NCBI GenBank assembly: GCA_030533085.1
Contig: JAUNJZ010000002.1
Coordinates: 1-64,000, forward strand
Direction: 5' to 3'
DNA length: 64,000 nucleotides
DNA from: Synergistaceae bacterium
Lineage (GTDB): Bacteria; Synergistota; Synergistia; Synergistales; Synergistaceae
Position numbers and translations under genes: made by a program. The notes under the pieces are model-generated. The model was not told the DNA's origin and made no database searches. It saw only the letters and a list, made by a program, of their open reading frames with translations. This document shows positions 26,365 through 34,793 of the stretch, piece by piece. How positions within the stretch are numbered: position 1 is the stretch's first letter; each line of letters starts with the position of its first letter.

Positions 26365-26837
26365 TGAATTATCGTCAGATGGCAACATTCCTCGTTATTT
26401 GCGGCGCGCAGATACTGGTGGGCAACTGGGTCGGCGCGAAGGGCTATATGAACGGAGCGGGAGCCGCCGCCGCGGCCTTCCTCGGAGCTGTTCCGGGGCT
26501 GCTCGTGCTTTTCGCGATAATCGCCGGCGGCGTCCTGATAGCGCATCTCATTCCGTGGAAGGGGCTTCCCTCCGTCGCCTATATAGTTACGCTCGGATGT
26601 ATCGTCACCGTGCCCGGCTTTCCGGGGGCGGAGCAGCTGACGGCGTGGGTCTCCAAGGTCAGCTTTATCGGCCTCTGCACGCCTATACTCGCCTACGCGG
26701 GGCTTGCCGTCGGCAAGGACATTGGCGTTCTCAAATCGCAGGGCTGGAAGATAGTCGTCGTCGGCCTTGTCGTCTTCGTCGGGACCTTCATGGGATCGGC
26801 GCTGATAGCTGAATTAGTTCTTCGGATGATGCACTGA
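26364..26837 (+). CDS. Small membrane protein, partner of the DUF3100 protein
   Basis: Membrane protein of 157 residues with four or five hydrophobic segments (MATFLVICGAQILVGNWVGA; VPGLLVLFAIIAGGVLIAHL; VVVGLVVFVGTFMGSALIAE). The start at 26364 shares one base with the preceding stop, which indicates coupled translation. I do not recognise the family. Being about half the size of its neighbour, it may be the second subunit of a two-part transporter. A GC-rich terminator follows. Confidence 0.75.
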   Translation: MNYRQMATFLVICGAQILVGNWVGAKGYMNGAGAAAAAFLGAVPGLLVLFAIIAGGVLIAHLIPWKGLPSVAYIVTLGCIVTVPGFPGAEQLTAWVSKVSFIGLCTPILAYAGLAVGKDIGVLKSQGWKIVVVGLVVFVGTFMGSALIAELVLRMMH

Positions 26838-26871
26838 GCCGCGGAGCTTATAAAAAGTACAGATAGAATCG

Positions 26872-26898
26872 GGGGCGGCGCGTTCTTCGCGCCGCCCC
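26872..26898. terminator. Bidirectional terminator between convergent genes
   Basis: GGGGCGGCGCG pairs with CGCGCCGCCCC around TTCTT, with GACTTTT to the right. It serves the amidohydrolase operon and the convergent EamA gene. Confidence 0.75.
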
Positions 26899-26905
26899 GC
26901 GACTT

Positions 26906-27775
26906 TTATTCCGCCTGCGCCGAGCGTCCCCTTATCGCGGGAATGGCCTCCACCGATATCACTCCGGCGAGGATAAGCGCGGAGGCGATAAAAATTCTGA
27001 CGGTCATCGGCTCGCCTATGAAGATGACGCCTATTACGCTGCCGAAGATGCCGGAGGTGGAAAGCAGTATGGCGACGTGCGTTGGATTGGTGTATTTCTG
27101 CGCGACTGTCTGTAATACGAGCGTCAGCGCGAAACCTGCCGTTCCGGCGTAGATGACGGCAGCCCACGCAGCGCCGCCGATATGCGCCGGTATAGGCTCA
27201 AAGACGAGCGCTGCTGCGGCGGCGAGTATCATGCCGCCAAAGGCCTGCCAGCAGGCGAGGCCGTAAGGGTCGGCGTTTGTGACAAATTTCTGAACCAGCA
27301 GAATGTAGGCCGTGACGAAAAGCATAGCCGCGGCGGAGAGCAGGTCGCCGACATTTACCGAAAGCTCACCGTCAAGGACAAGGCCGGCCATTCCCGCCGT
27401 GCAGAGAGCGACGGCCGCTACGACGTGCCAGCCGGGGAATTTTCTGGTAAACAGCCAGACGGACAGCGGGACGAATACTACTGACATAGATATGATGAAG
27501 GACTGGTTGCCGGCGGTCGTATAGAGCAGCCCGACCGCGCCGGCAAGATAGGCGCAGATAAATACCGTGCCGGTGAATGTACCGGCGGCCTTCGCCCGAA
27601 TATCCATCGCCATCGCCCGCCTGCCGAAGATGAGCATTACCGTTCCCCATGCGATGAAGAAGCGAAGCGCGCAGAACCAGAAAGGCGTTATGCCGTCCAG
27701 CGCGTCGCGAATGACGACATTTGTCGCCCCCCATATAAGGGCGACGAGAAGCACCGCAAGATCCCCGATTATCAT
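26906..27775 (-). CDS. EamA/DMT-family transporter
   Basis: Drug/metabolite transporter with ten predicted membrane helices in two EamA halves, 289 residues. The first half opens with GDLAVLLVALIWGATNVVIRDAL, the second with NVGDLLSAAAMLFVTAYILL. Helix ends such as ALRFFIAW and SVIGVIFIGEPMTV are typical of the family. The start at 27775 (MIIGDL) has an AGAGG site six bases away and gives the normal length; a longer frame to 27850 adds an atypical charged extension. Substrates in this family are often amino acids or other metabolites; the direction is usually export. Confidence 0.85.
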   Translation of the reverse strand: MIIGDLAVLLVALIWGATNVVIRDALDGITPFWFCALRFFIAWGTVMLIFGRRAMAMDIRAKAAGTFTGTVFICAYLAGAVGLLYTTAGNQSFIISMSVVFVPLSVWLFTRKFPGWHVVAAVALCTAGMAGLVLDGELSVNVGDLLSAAAMLFVTAYILLVQKFVTNADPYGLACWQAFGGMILAAAAALVFEPIPAHIGGAAWAAVIYAGTAGFALTLVLQTVAQKYTNPTHVAILLSTSGIFGSVIGVIFIGEPMTVRIFIASALILAGVISVEAIPAIRGRSAQAE

Positions 27776-28092
27776 ATATTTCCTCTTTGCGTCCACAACA
27801 GCCACTCTCCGAACTCCTTTATCTCTTGAAACGCTTATATTGTATAACATCAGCCCAAATAAAGAGAATGGCGGACGGGAAAAAACTTATTCAGTATTTC
27901 TGCCGCGTATTATGCGGGGCGAACGTTTACAGCGGGCGAGCTATTGATTATAATTAGCCAATGTGTATTGACTGTCTTGTCGTATAAAGTAGTCAGAAGT
28001 TTCTTTTGGAGGTTTTTTATCGGAGGCGCGGCATTTTCGCCATGTCGTGCGCGGATTTCATGCCTGTGACCATACCCGAGAGGTATTTGCGA

Positions 28093-30051
28093 ATGAAGAA
28101 TGACGCATTGCGGAATAGGAATTATCTGAATTTATGGCTTGTACCGGTAATAATAGTCTTCATCGCCGGCGCCGCCATGACGCTGTTCAGCTTCCGCCTT
28201 TCGAGCGACCTGAAAAGGCGCAGCTATGACAGGCAGACGGAAGAAACGTTGCAACAGGCGGCAGTTTTTGACATATCTATAACGGAACAGTATAAGACGC
28301 TCAACGCCTTCGCTGAGGGCTACGGGCTGGGGCTCTTTGACAGGCGGCTATCCGCCGCGCGCCTTTCCATAGTGAGGAACGCGATGGGGGCCGGGCTGGC
28401 CGGAATAGCAGACGCGGAGGGCAGTGCCCTTATGGACGACGGCCGGCGGCTCTATATCGGAGAGGGAGCCTTCTTCGCCAGGACGATGCTTTCAAAGAAT
28501 ATGCTCGTCCGCGACGAAGCCTTCACCGACGATGAGGGGCGTCCACTCTTCGTCATCTCCGCCCCTCTCACGGTGGACGGCTCTGTGCGCGGGGTGCTTT
28601 TCGTCTGCTTCAACGGCGAACAGTTCAGAAATCTGACAAAGCTCGCCGCCTTCGACGGCGACAGCTACTCTTTCATCGTCGCGCCTGCGGGGGATTTCAT
28701 TCTTGGCAGCGGCAGCAGGCATCTCATTTTAGGAGATAGCGACGGCGACGCCGAAGATGACAAAAATATATTCAACCTGCTGAAAGAAAACGACTCCTCT
28801 TCCGGCCATGAGGTGCAGACCCTCGCCGCAGATATGAACCAGGAGCGCGGAGGCGTGGCCGGCTTCACATCAGGCGGCGTGCGCAGATATATCGTCTATG
28901 AGCCGCTTGCCGTCAACGACTGGTATCTTATCGACGTGATATCGGCCTCCTCCGTCGAGCAGCACACAGGCAGCATAATAAAGGAAGTATTTCTGCTGCT
29001 GGCCATTATGGTGGCCTGCTCCGCTTCGCTTATGCTCTTCATCTACTGGCTCAACAAATTCAAAAACAGGGAGCTTGTGGAGGAGCAGGAGCGCCTGCGT
29101 CAGGCCGAGGAGATATACCGCTCCGCCTTTGAATTTTCCGATTCCGTGCTCGTCGTTATCGACATTCAGAATGACAGCGTAATCTTCAACAGCAATTTCC
29201 AGAAGATATTCGGCTTCGAGCCGGCGGCGGGTACGTTAAGCGAAATAAAGAGCGAAGTTAATTCCTTTATAAATGAAAATGACCTGAATATGGTAATGGA
29301 GCGCTTCCTGGACTCTGAAAAGGACGCGATCATAGAATGCCGCATCGGCGGGCGCGTCAAAAAAGAGACGTGGGCGGAATTCAGATTCACAAAGATATTT
29401 GACCGTTACGGCAAGGTGCAGCGCATTATCGGCAGGCTGACGAACATCGACGAAAAGAAACGTCATATACAGCGGCTGAAATCGCAGGCGGAGAGCGACC
29501 CGCTCACCGGACTGCTGAACCGCAAGGCAGCCTTTGGATACATGAAGGATTTCCTCTCCGGCAGGGGAAAGGATGGGCTTCACGCCTTCATGGTGATAGA
29601 TGTGGACGATTACAAAAAGGTCAACGACATCTTCGGCCACGTCACGGGAGACGCGGTGCTGACCGTGCTCGCGAAGGAAATGCGCTCTTTCTTCCGAAGC
29701 TCCGATATCGTCGGCAGGCTGGGCGGGGATGAATTTATGGTTCTGATGCGGGATATCCCCTCCGGCGAATTTGCGCTTTCAAGAGCCAACGCCTTCTGCC
29801 GCACAGTGGAGAGGCTTGGGAGAAGCTGCAATCTGAAATGCGCGCTCTCCGTCAGCATCGGCGTCGCCGTCTCTTCTGAGGGGGATATTGACAAGCTGTA
29901 CGAGGAGGCCGACAAGGCGCTTTATCATGTGAAGTCGCAGGGCAAATGCGGCTGCGCCATTTACAAAAAGGGAGAAATGTCCGAGAGGGGCAACGGCCTT
30001 TCCTCTGACAGGCGACCGGAAAAAAACGATAAACAGACTCGCGGAAAATAA
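28093..30051 (+). CDS. Membrane diguanylate cyclase with sensor domain, PAS and GGDEF
   Basis: Makes cyclic di-GMP from two GTP. From the preferred start it has 652 residues. A membrane helix (LWLVPVIIVFIAGAAMTLFSF) is followed by a periplasmic Cache-like sensor (about 45-285). A second helix (IIKEVFLLLAIMVACSASLM) leads to a coiled linker, a PAS domain (from about 335) and the catalytic domain, with GRLGGDEFMVL at about 541. The active-site GGDEF is intact, and RSSD five residues upstream is a canonical inhibitory site. The start at 28093 has GAGAGG nine bases away; 28042 is also possible. Positions 27776-28092 show no other gene. The GEMM-type riboswitch at 55926-56007 is a possible reader of its product. 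Confidence 0.9.
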   Translation: MKNDALRNRNYLNLWLVPVIIVFIAGAAMTLFSFRLSSDLKRRSYDRQTEETLQQAAVFDISITEQYKTLNAFAEGYGLGLFDRRLSAARLSIVRNAMGAGLAGIADAEGSALMDDGRRLYIGEGAFFARTMLSKNMLVRDEAFTDDEGRPLFVISAPLTVDGSVRGVLFVCFNGEQFRNLTKLAAFDGDSYSFIVAPAGDFILGSGSRHLILGDSDGDAEDDKNIFNLLKENDSSSGHEVQTLAADMNQERGGVAGFTSGGVRRYIVYEPLAVNDWYLIDVISASSVEQHTGSIIKEVFLLLAIMVACSASLMLFIYWLNKFKNRELVEEQERLRQAEEIYRSAFEFSDSVLVVIDIQNDSVIFNSNFQKIFGFEPAAGTLSEIKSEVNSFINENDLNMVMERFLDSEKDAIIECRIGGRVKKETWAEFRFTKIFDRYGKVQRIIGRLTNIDEKKRHIQRLKSQAESDPLTGLLNRKAAFGYMKDFLSGRGKDGLHAFMVIDVDDYKKVNDIFGHVTGDAVLTVLAKEMRSFFRSSDIVGRLGGDEFMVLMRDIPSGEFALSRANAFCRTVERLGRSCNLKCALSVSIGVAVSSEGDIDKLYEEADKALYHVKSQGKCGCAIYKKGEMSERGNGLSSDRRPEKNDKQTRGK

Positions 30052-30061
30052 CGGAGGTATT

Positions 30062-30652
30062 ATGATGAGTGAAAAAATAAGCAGGGAGGCGGCGCTCGCG
30101 CTGCTGAAAAAATACAACAGCGAGGAATTTCACCTGCTCCACGCGCTGACTGTGGAGGGGGTCATGAGATGGTACGCCAACGACCTGGGCTTTGCCGGCG
30201 AGGCGGACTACTGGGCTTCGATAGGGCTGCTGCACGACGTTGACTTTGAAAAATTCCCGGAGCAGCACTGCCAGAAAGCGCCGGAGCTGCTGCGCGAGAT
30301 AGGCGCGGACGACGCGATGATAAGATCGATATGCAGCCACGGCTACGGCCTTTGTTCCGACATAAAGCCGGAGCTGCTGATGGAAAAGGTCTTGTTCGCC
30401 GCGGACGAACTGACCGGCCTCATCGGCGCGGCCGCGCTGATGCGCCCCTCCAGGAGCGTGCAGGATATGGAGCTGAAAAGCCTGAAGAAAAAATATAAGG
30501 ATAAGAAATTCGCCGCCGGCTGCTCGCGCGAGGTGATAGCGCAGGGGGCGGAGCTGCTAGGCTGGGAGCTGGACACGCTGATGGACAAGACGCTCGCGGC
30601 GATGCGCTCCTGCGAGACGGAAGTAGCGGCGGAGCTTGAAAGCATAAAATAA
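30062..30652 (+). CDS. HD-domain phosphohydrolase
   Basis: Cytoplasmic HD-superfamily protein, 196 residues. Metal-binding residues appear as H in FHLLHALTVEG, then the HD pair in GLLHDVDFEKFP, and a further H in SICSHGYG. The family hydrolyses phosphate esters of nucleotides or other small molecules; the exact substrate is unknown. It begins 10 bases after the GGDEF gene with a GGAGG site and ends directly before mnmA, so the three genes are likely cotranscribed. A role in c-di-GMP breakdown is not supported: this is not an HD-GYP domain. Confidence 0.82.
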   Translation: MMSEKISREAALALLKKYNSEEFHLLHALTVEGVMRWYANDLGFAGEADYWASIGLLHDVDFEKFPEQHCQKAPELLREIGADDAMIRSICSHGYGLCSDIKPELLMEKVLFAADELTGLIGAAALMRPSRSVQDMELKSLKKKYKDKKFAAGCSREVIAQGAELLGWELDTLMDKTLAAMRSCETEVAAELESIK

Positions 30653-31711
30653 ATGAAAGGTGAAAGGGCGCTTATCGCAATGAGCGGCGGAGTGGACAGC
30701 TCCGTCGCCGCCTTTTTGATGAAAGAAAGCGGCTTTGACTGCGCCGGCGCGACGATGAAGCTCTTTCCTGAGGAGCTGTGCGGCGGCTCCCCGCAGGATG
30801 GCGCGGAAGACGCGCGCCGCGTCGCGGAGCGCCTTGAGCTTCCATTTTTTATATTCGACTTTTCCGATAATTTCAGCAGAGATGTGATAGAGCGATTCGT
30901 CGCCGACTACAAAAAGGGGCTCACCCCCAATCCCTGCATCTGCTGCAACCGCTCGCTGAAATTCGGCAAATTCCTTTCCCGCGCGAAAGAGCTTGATATG
31001 GAGCGTATCGTCACCGGCCATTACGCAGTCGTCTGTTACGACGCTGCCTCAAAGCGCTGGGGGCTGAAAAAGGGAAAAGATGAAAGCAAAGACCAAAGCT
31101 ACGTTCTATATTCGCTCACTCAACAGCAGCTTGCCTGCACGCTGCTGCCGCTCGGCGTCATGACAAAGGGCGAGGTGCGGGAAATAGCGGCGGCCAACGG
31201 CTTCATAAACGCCGGAAAGCGCGAAAGTCAGGATATATGCTTCATTCCGGACGGAGACTACGCGGCCTTTATCGAACGCCGGAGCGGCGAGGCTGCCCGC
31301 CCAGGCCGCTTCGTGGACGCGGAAGGGCGCACCCTCGGCGAGCACCGCGGCCTCGTGCGCTACACGATAGGACAGCGGCGCGGCCTCGGACTGTCGCTGC
31401 GCGAATCGCTCTACGTGCGCGCGAAACGCGCGGCGGACAATACAGTCGTGCTGGGAAAAGATAACGAGCTCTTTTCAAAGAGCCTCACAGCCTCAGATAT
31501 AAATCTCATAGCCTGCGATAAAATCAGCTCGCCGCTTCGCGTCAGCGCAAAAATACGCTACAGACACCGCGAACAGCCGGCGACAGTCGAACAGCTCTCT
31601 GAAAATCGTATTCGCGTTGAATTTGACGAGCCGCAGCGCGCCGTCACCCCCGGACAGGCCGTCGTGCTCTACGACGGAGAGTCCGTAATAGGCGGCGGCA
31701 CGATAGAATAG
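30653..31711 (+). CDS. mnmA: tRNA-specific 2-thiouridylase MnmA
   Basis: Adds sulfur to U34 in the anticodon of tRNAs for Lys, Glu and Gln, using ATP and a sulfur relay. The protein has 352 residues, the normal length. The PP-loop motif SGGVDSS is at residues 11-17. The catalytic cysteines are in NPCICCN (about 102) and QDICFIPDG (about 197). The tRNA-binding block GQRRGLGL and the C-terminal beta-barrel (TPGQAVVLYDGESVIGGG) are present. The start follows the HD gene stop without a gap. Confidence 0.95.
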   Translation: MKGERALIAMSGGVDSSVAAFLMKESGFDCAGATMKLFPEELCGGSPQDGAEDARRVAERLELPFFIFDFSDNFSRDVIERFVADYKKGLTPNPCICCNRSLKFGKFLSRAKELDMERIVTGHYAVVCYDAASKRWGLKKGKDESKDQSYVLYSLTQQQLACTLLPLGVMTKGEVREIAAANGFINAGKRESQDICFIPDGDYAAFIERRSGEAARPGRFVDAEGRTLGEHRGLVRYTIGQRRGLGLSLRESLYVRAKRAADNTVVLGKDNELFSKSLTASDINLIACDKISSPLRVSAKIRYRHREQPATVEQLSENRIRVEFDEPQRAVTPGQAVVLYDGESVIGGGTIE

Positions 31712-31753
31712 CGCAGCCTGTCTGCTGTAAAAATGAGAGCCGCAATATGAAGC

Positions 31754-34261
31754 TCAGCGCAAAATAGCCCCGCGCTCCTTAACCCTCCCCCGCCACTTCA
31801 CCGCCTCCCACCAGAAAGTGGCGCAGGCGGCGGTCAGCAGCGCCAGCGCGAAATCGGCGGCGGAAAGCTGGCTCAGCTTTGTCGCGGCCGCGGCATGAGG
31901 CAGCGTCGACATTACCACGAGGCAGAGCAGCACGCCGATATTGACCAGCCAGGCAATCATATCCGCCGCGGCGCTTCCCTTCTTGAAGGCGAAATCCTTA
32001 TCTGAACGGTTCACATAGACAAGGAAGAGATTCGCAAGCACCAGCACTGTAAGGAAAAAGGTGCGCGCGTGCTCCGCGCCGCCGTGCTGCAAAGCGGCGT
32101 AATAGGAGCCGAAAGCCGCCGCAAAGATGGCAAGTCCCTGCGCAAGAGCCTTGCCGAAGAGTCCGCGCGTGATTATCGGCGCGCTTGCGGAGCGCGGAGG
32201 GCGCTCCATGATGTCCCGTTCCTCCGGCTGGCGCTCAAAGATTATAGAGCAGGTCGGGTCAATTATGAGTTCAAGCAGCACCACATGGACGGGCAGAAGC
32301 AGCGCGGGCAGAGCCAGCAGCGGCGCGGCAAGCGCGGAGAGGGCGATTGGAATGTGGATAACGAGAATATATTCCATCGCCTTTCTGATATTGTCGTAGA
32401 TGCGCCGTCCGTCGCGTATGGTGCTGACAATGGTCGAGAAATCGTCGTCCAGCAGCACCATGTCGGCCGCCTCGCGCGCGACCTCCGTGCCGCGCCCGCC
32501 CATTGCTATTCCTATATCGGCGTATTTCAGCGCCGGCGCGTCATTCACGCCGTCGCCCGTCATGGCGACCACCTCGCCGCGGGAGCGCAGCGCCTTGACT
32601 ATCCGCATCTTTTCGCGCGGCAGTATCCGCGAGAAAATCGTCACATCTCCCAGCCTTTCCGCCAGTTCGCAGTCCGTCATCCGCTCCAGCTCCTCGCCGC
32701 TGATCATCACATGCTCGCCTTCGCCGCAGCCAAGCCCCACCTCATGCGCGAGGCGGTGCGCCGTGACGCTGTTGTCGCCGGTGATCATCACGACGCGCAC
32801 GCCGGCGCTGCCGCAGGCCCTTATGGACTCCGCGACATTCTCCCGCGGCGGGTCGATGAAGGCGGCAAGCCCCGCGAGCTTAAAGGAACAGGCGGATATT
32901 TCACGCGGTATCTCCCTCATATCGTCGTTATAGGCCACCGCGAGGACGCGGCAGCCGGCCTCCGCGAGCCGCCTCTGCGCAAGCTCGGCCTCTTCCAGCT
33001 CCTCTTCGCTGAGGCCGCAGAGCGGGAATACGCTCTCCGGCGAGCCCTTCGCCGCCGCCGCTATCTTCCCCCTGTGCGACCAGACATGACACATCATCCG
33101 CGATTCTGAGGAAAAGGGAAACTCGTGCAGCAGCCGCTGCCCCTGCAAAAGCTTTATTTCAATTCTGTTTTTGGAGGCTTCGTCGAGTATCGCGCGCTCC
33201 ATCGGGTCGTAGGGATTCGTCTCGGAGGCGAGCACTGCGACCTCCGTCAGCTTTCGCGGCGAGCTTCCGCAGAGAGGGGTAAAGCTTTTCAGCGTCATGC
33301 GGTTTTCCGTCAGAGTTCCGGTCTTATCGACGCAGAGAACAGTCACAGCGCCAAGCGTCTCCACGGATGGAATGCGCCTGATAAGCGAATTGCGCTTTGC
33401 GAGCCGCCACGCGCCGAGGGCTAAAAAGACTGTAAGCACGACGGGAAATTCCTCCGGTATCGTCGCCATAGCGATAGTTACGCCGGAAAGAGCCGCTTCG
33501 ATGAAGCCGCCGCCGCGATAGCAGGTGGCCGCGACGACGAAAATCAGCATCAGCATACTGAAGAACGAACAGTCGCGCACGAGGCGGCGTGTCTGCTTTT
33601 CCAGCGGCGTCGGACGGTCAGGGGCCTGGGCCACAGCCGCCCCTATCTTACCGTATTCTGTGCGGCCGCCGGTCTCTGTGACGCGCACGATCGCGCGTCC
33701 CGCGACGGCGTTCGTTCCGGCGTAGCAGCGGTCCGCGCGCCAGCCGCGCCCCGATTCGCAGGCCGTGGCGCAGCGCTTCCAGACGATATCAGCTTCGCCG
33801 GTGAGCGTGGATTCGTCCGCGCCGAAGCCGTCATTCTCCAACAGCTCTCCATCCGCCGATATGCGCTCCCCCTCTGATATGATAACGATATCGCCGGGGA
33901 CAAGCTCCTCCGACGAGACCGCGCGCGCCTCTCCTCCGCGCACGACCGTGACCTTGGGCGAGGAAAGCGACTTGAGCGCCGCGAGCGTCCTGTCAGTTTT
34001 CCACTCCTGATAAATATTTATAGCCCCCATGAAGGCCACAAAGACTAGCATCACCGCGCCGTCGCGCGGCTCCCCCAGGAAAAAGTAGAGGCAGGCCGCG
34101 CCGATGAGCAGAAGAAAGACCGGCTCGGAAAAGGATTTCAGCGCCTTTTTCAGCGCGCTCTCCCGCTTCTCCTCCGCTATCACATTCATTCCGTATCTCT
34201 CGCGCCTCTCTCTGACCTCCGCGTCGCTCAACCCGGAATACTTTTCAGCTATCTCCGTCAC
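31754..34261 (-). CDS. P-type cation-transporting ATPase
   Basis: Inner-membrane ion pump, 835 residues, P2-like. The actuator domain has TLTGEA (152-157). The phosphorylation motif is DKTGTLTEN (D312), and the hinge reads MTGDGVNDAPALKYADIGIAMG. The M4 motif is TIPEEFPVV (268-276), instead of the PEGLP of Ca2+ pumps, and M6 carries DPTCSIIFE, so the ion is not clearly Ca2+. A Mn2+, Mg2+ or other divalent cation is possible. Ten membrane helices are predicted, with four after the catalytic domains. Expression is probably controlled by the terminator-containing leader upstream. Confidence 0.9.
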   Translation of the reverse strand: MTEIAEKYSGLSDAEVRERRERYGMNVIAEEKRESALKKALKSFSEPVFLLLIGAACLYFFLGEPRDGAVMLVFVAFMGAINIYQEWKTDRTLAALKSLSSPKVTVVRGGEARAVSSEELVPGDIVIISEGERISADGELLENDGFGADESTLTGEADIVWKRCATACESGRGWRADRCYAGTNAVAGRAIVRVTETGGRTEYGKIGAAVAQAPDRPTPLEKQTRRLVRDCSFFSMLMLIFVVAATCYRGGGFIEAALSGVTIAMATIPEEFPVVLTVFLALGAWRLAKRNSLIRRIPSVETLGAVTVLCVDKTGTLTENRMTLKSFTPLCGSSPRKLTEVAVLASETNPYDPMERAILDEASKNRIEIKLLQGQRLLHEFPFSSESRMMCHVWSHRGKIAAAAKGSPESVFPLCGLSEEELEEAELAQRRLAEAGCRVLAVAYNDDMREIPREISACSFKLAGLAAFIDPPRENVAESIRACGSAGVRVVMITGDNSVTAHRLAHEVGLGCGEGEHVMISGEELERMTDCELAERLGDVTIFSRILPREKMRIVKALRSRGEVVAMTGDGVNDAPALKYADIGIAMGGRGTEVAREAADMVLLDDDFSTIVSTIRDGRRIYDNIRKAMEYILVIHIPIALSALAAPLLALPALLLPVHVVLLELIIDPTCSIIFERQPEERDIMERPPRSASAPIITRGLFGKALAQGLAIFAAAFGSYYAALQHGGAEHARTFFLTVLVLANLFLVYVNRSDKDFAFKKGSAAADMIAWLVNIGVLLCLVVMSTLPHAAAATKLSQLSAADFALALLTAACATFWWEAVKWRGRVKERGAILR

Positions 34262-34461
34262 AGTAAGAACACTCCCTTTCCTCGCGGCCGTCCGGATACA
34301 AAAAGGCGGCCCGCGGAATCGTTTTTAACGGTCCCGCGAGCCGCCTGAATTTCCCTGCTCGCTGCCGGGTTGTTGTCCCGGCCCAGCCCCACGCCCTTAA
34401 GGATACTCCGCGCGACTGCTTCGCGGCTGCTTAAAGGGCATCGCCTGCTCCTGTTTAATTG
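34262..34461 (-). promoter_or_regulatory. Structured leader RNA of the P-type ATPase (riboswitch candidate)
   Basis: Transcript leader of about 200 bases on the minus strand, ending in an intrinsic terminator before the start codon, as in terminating riboswitches. Reading from 34461, a first arm pairs GCCCTTTAAG with CTTAAGGGC and holds an inner GC-rich stem. A second arm pairs GCTG and CCGGG with CCCGG and CAGC (about 34385-34361), around the loop ACAACAA and with a GG bulge. The terminator follows. I compared it from memory with yybP-ykoY, M-box and NiCo motifs and found no convincing match. Confidence 0.5.
34300..34346 (-). terminator. Intrinsic terminator inside the ATPase leader
   Basis: On the minus strand, AGGCGG and CGCGG pair with CCGCG and CCGCCT around the loop GACCGTTAAAAACGATT, followed by TTTTTG. 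It lies 39 bases before the ATPase start, so it works as an attenuator. Confidence 0.85.
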
Positions 34462-34467
34462 TAAGGT

Positions 34468-34496
34468 ATTCTACGAAAAGCGTCGTCCGTTGTCAA
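34468..34496 (-). promoter_or_regulatory. Promoter of the ATPase transcript
   Basis: On the minus strand TTGACA (34496-34491) and TAGAAT (34473-34468) are 17 bases apart, with the start point near 34461. Confidence 0.65.
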
Positions 34497-34505
34497 GCGA
34501 GCTTA

Positions 34506-34515
34506 ACCGTAAAAC
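34506..34515. repeat. Target-site duplication, left copy
   Basis: ACCGTAAAAC here is repeated exactly at 34782-34791, directly outside the two ends of the inserted element. Confidence 0.85.
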
Positions 34516-34781
34516 CAGGGCGACAGCATTTACTTTTCAAGGTTAAATAGAACGTCAAGCAAAACATGCGAGAAAGGGTGTTGCCTTTGCCCAGGCCCCC
34601 TCTTTGAGGGGGCTGCCCGAAGGGCTGGGGGAGACTTGGTTTTGGTTTTGCCCTATGATTTTAAGCCGCCTCACCGATGGAAGTCAACACTCCTTCCGAC
34701 CCGGCGGAAACCCGCCGCCGGGCCACCTCCCTCAGCGAGGGAGGCTTTAAAGGCACGCAAAAAGCAAATGCTGTCGCCCTG
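34516..34781. mobile_element. MITE-like insertion with 16-bp terminal inverted repeats
   Basis: Element of 266 bp without a gene. Its ends are perfect inverted repeats: CAGGGCGACAGCATTT (34516-34531) and AAATGCTGTCGCCCTG (34766-34781). It is flanked by 10-bp direct copies of ACCGTAAAAC, the expected footprint of transposition. Inside are the AGGGGGCTGCCCGAAGGGCTG palindrome (about 34610-34632) and a GTCAACACTCC module (about 34683), related to the repeats at 22.8-24.1 kb. It probably depends on a transposase encoded elsewhere. It lies just downstream of the subtilase gene. Confidence 0.85.
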
Positions 34782-34793
34782 ACCGTAAAACGG

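Noticed and set aside
30062-30652. c-di-GMP phosphodiesterase paired with the GGDEF gene
   Set aside because: The protein has a plain HD motif and lacks the GYP block of HD-GYP phosphodiesterases.
34262-34461. SRP RNA, 6S RNA or yybP-ykoY identity for the ATPase leader
   Set aside because: The SRP GGAA loop, the 6S long bulged rod and the yybP-ykoY landmark sequences could not be found; kept as unassigned.
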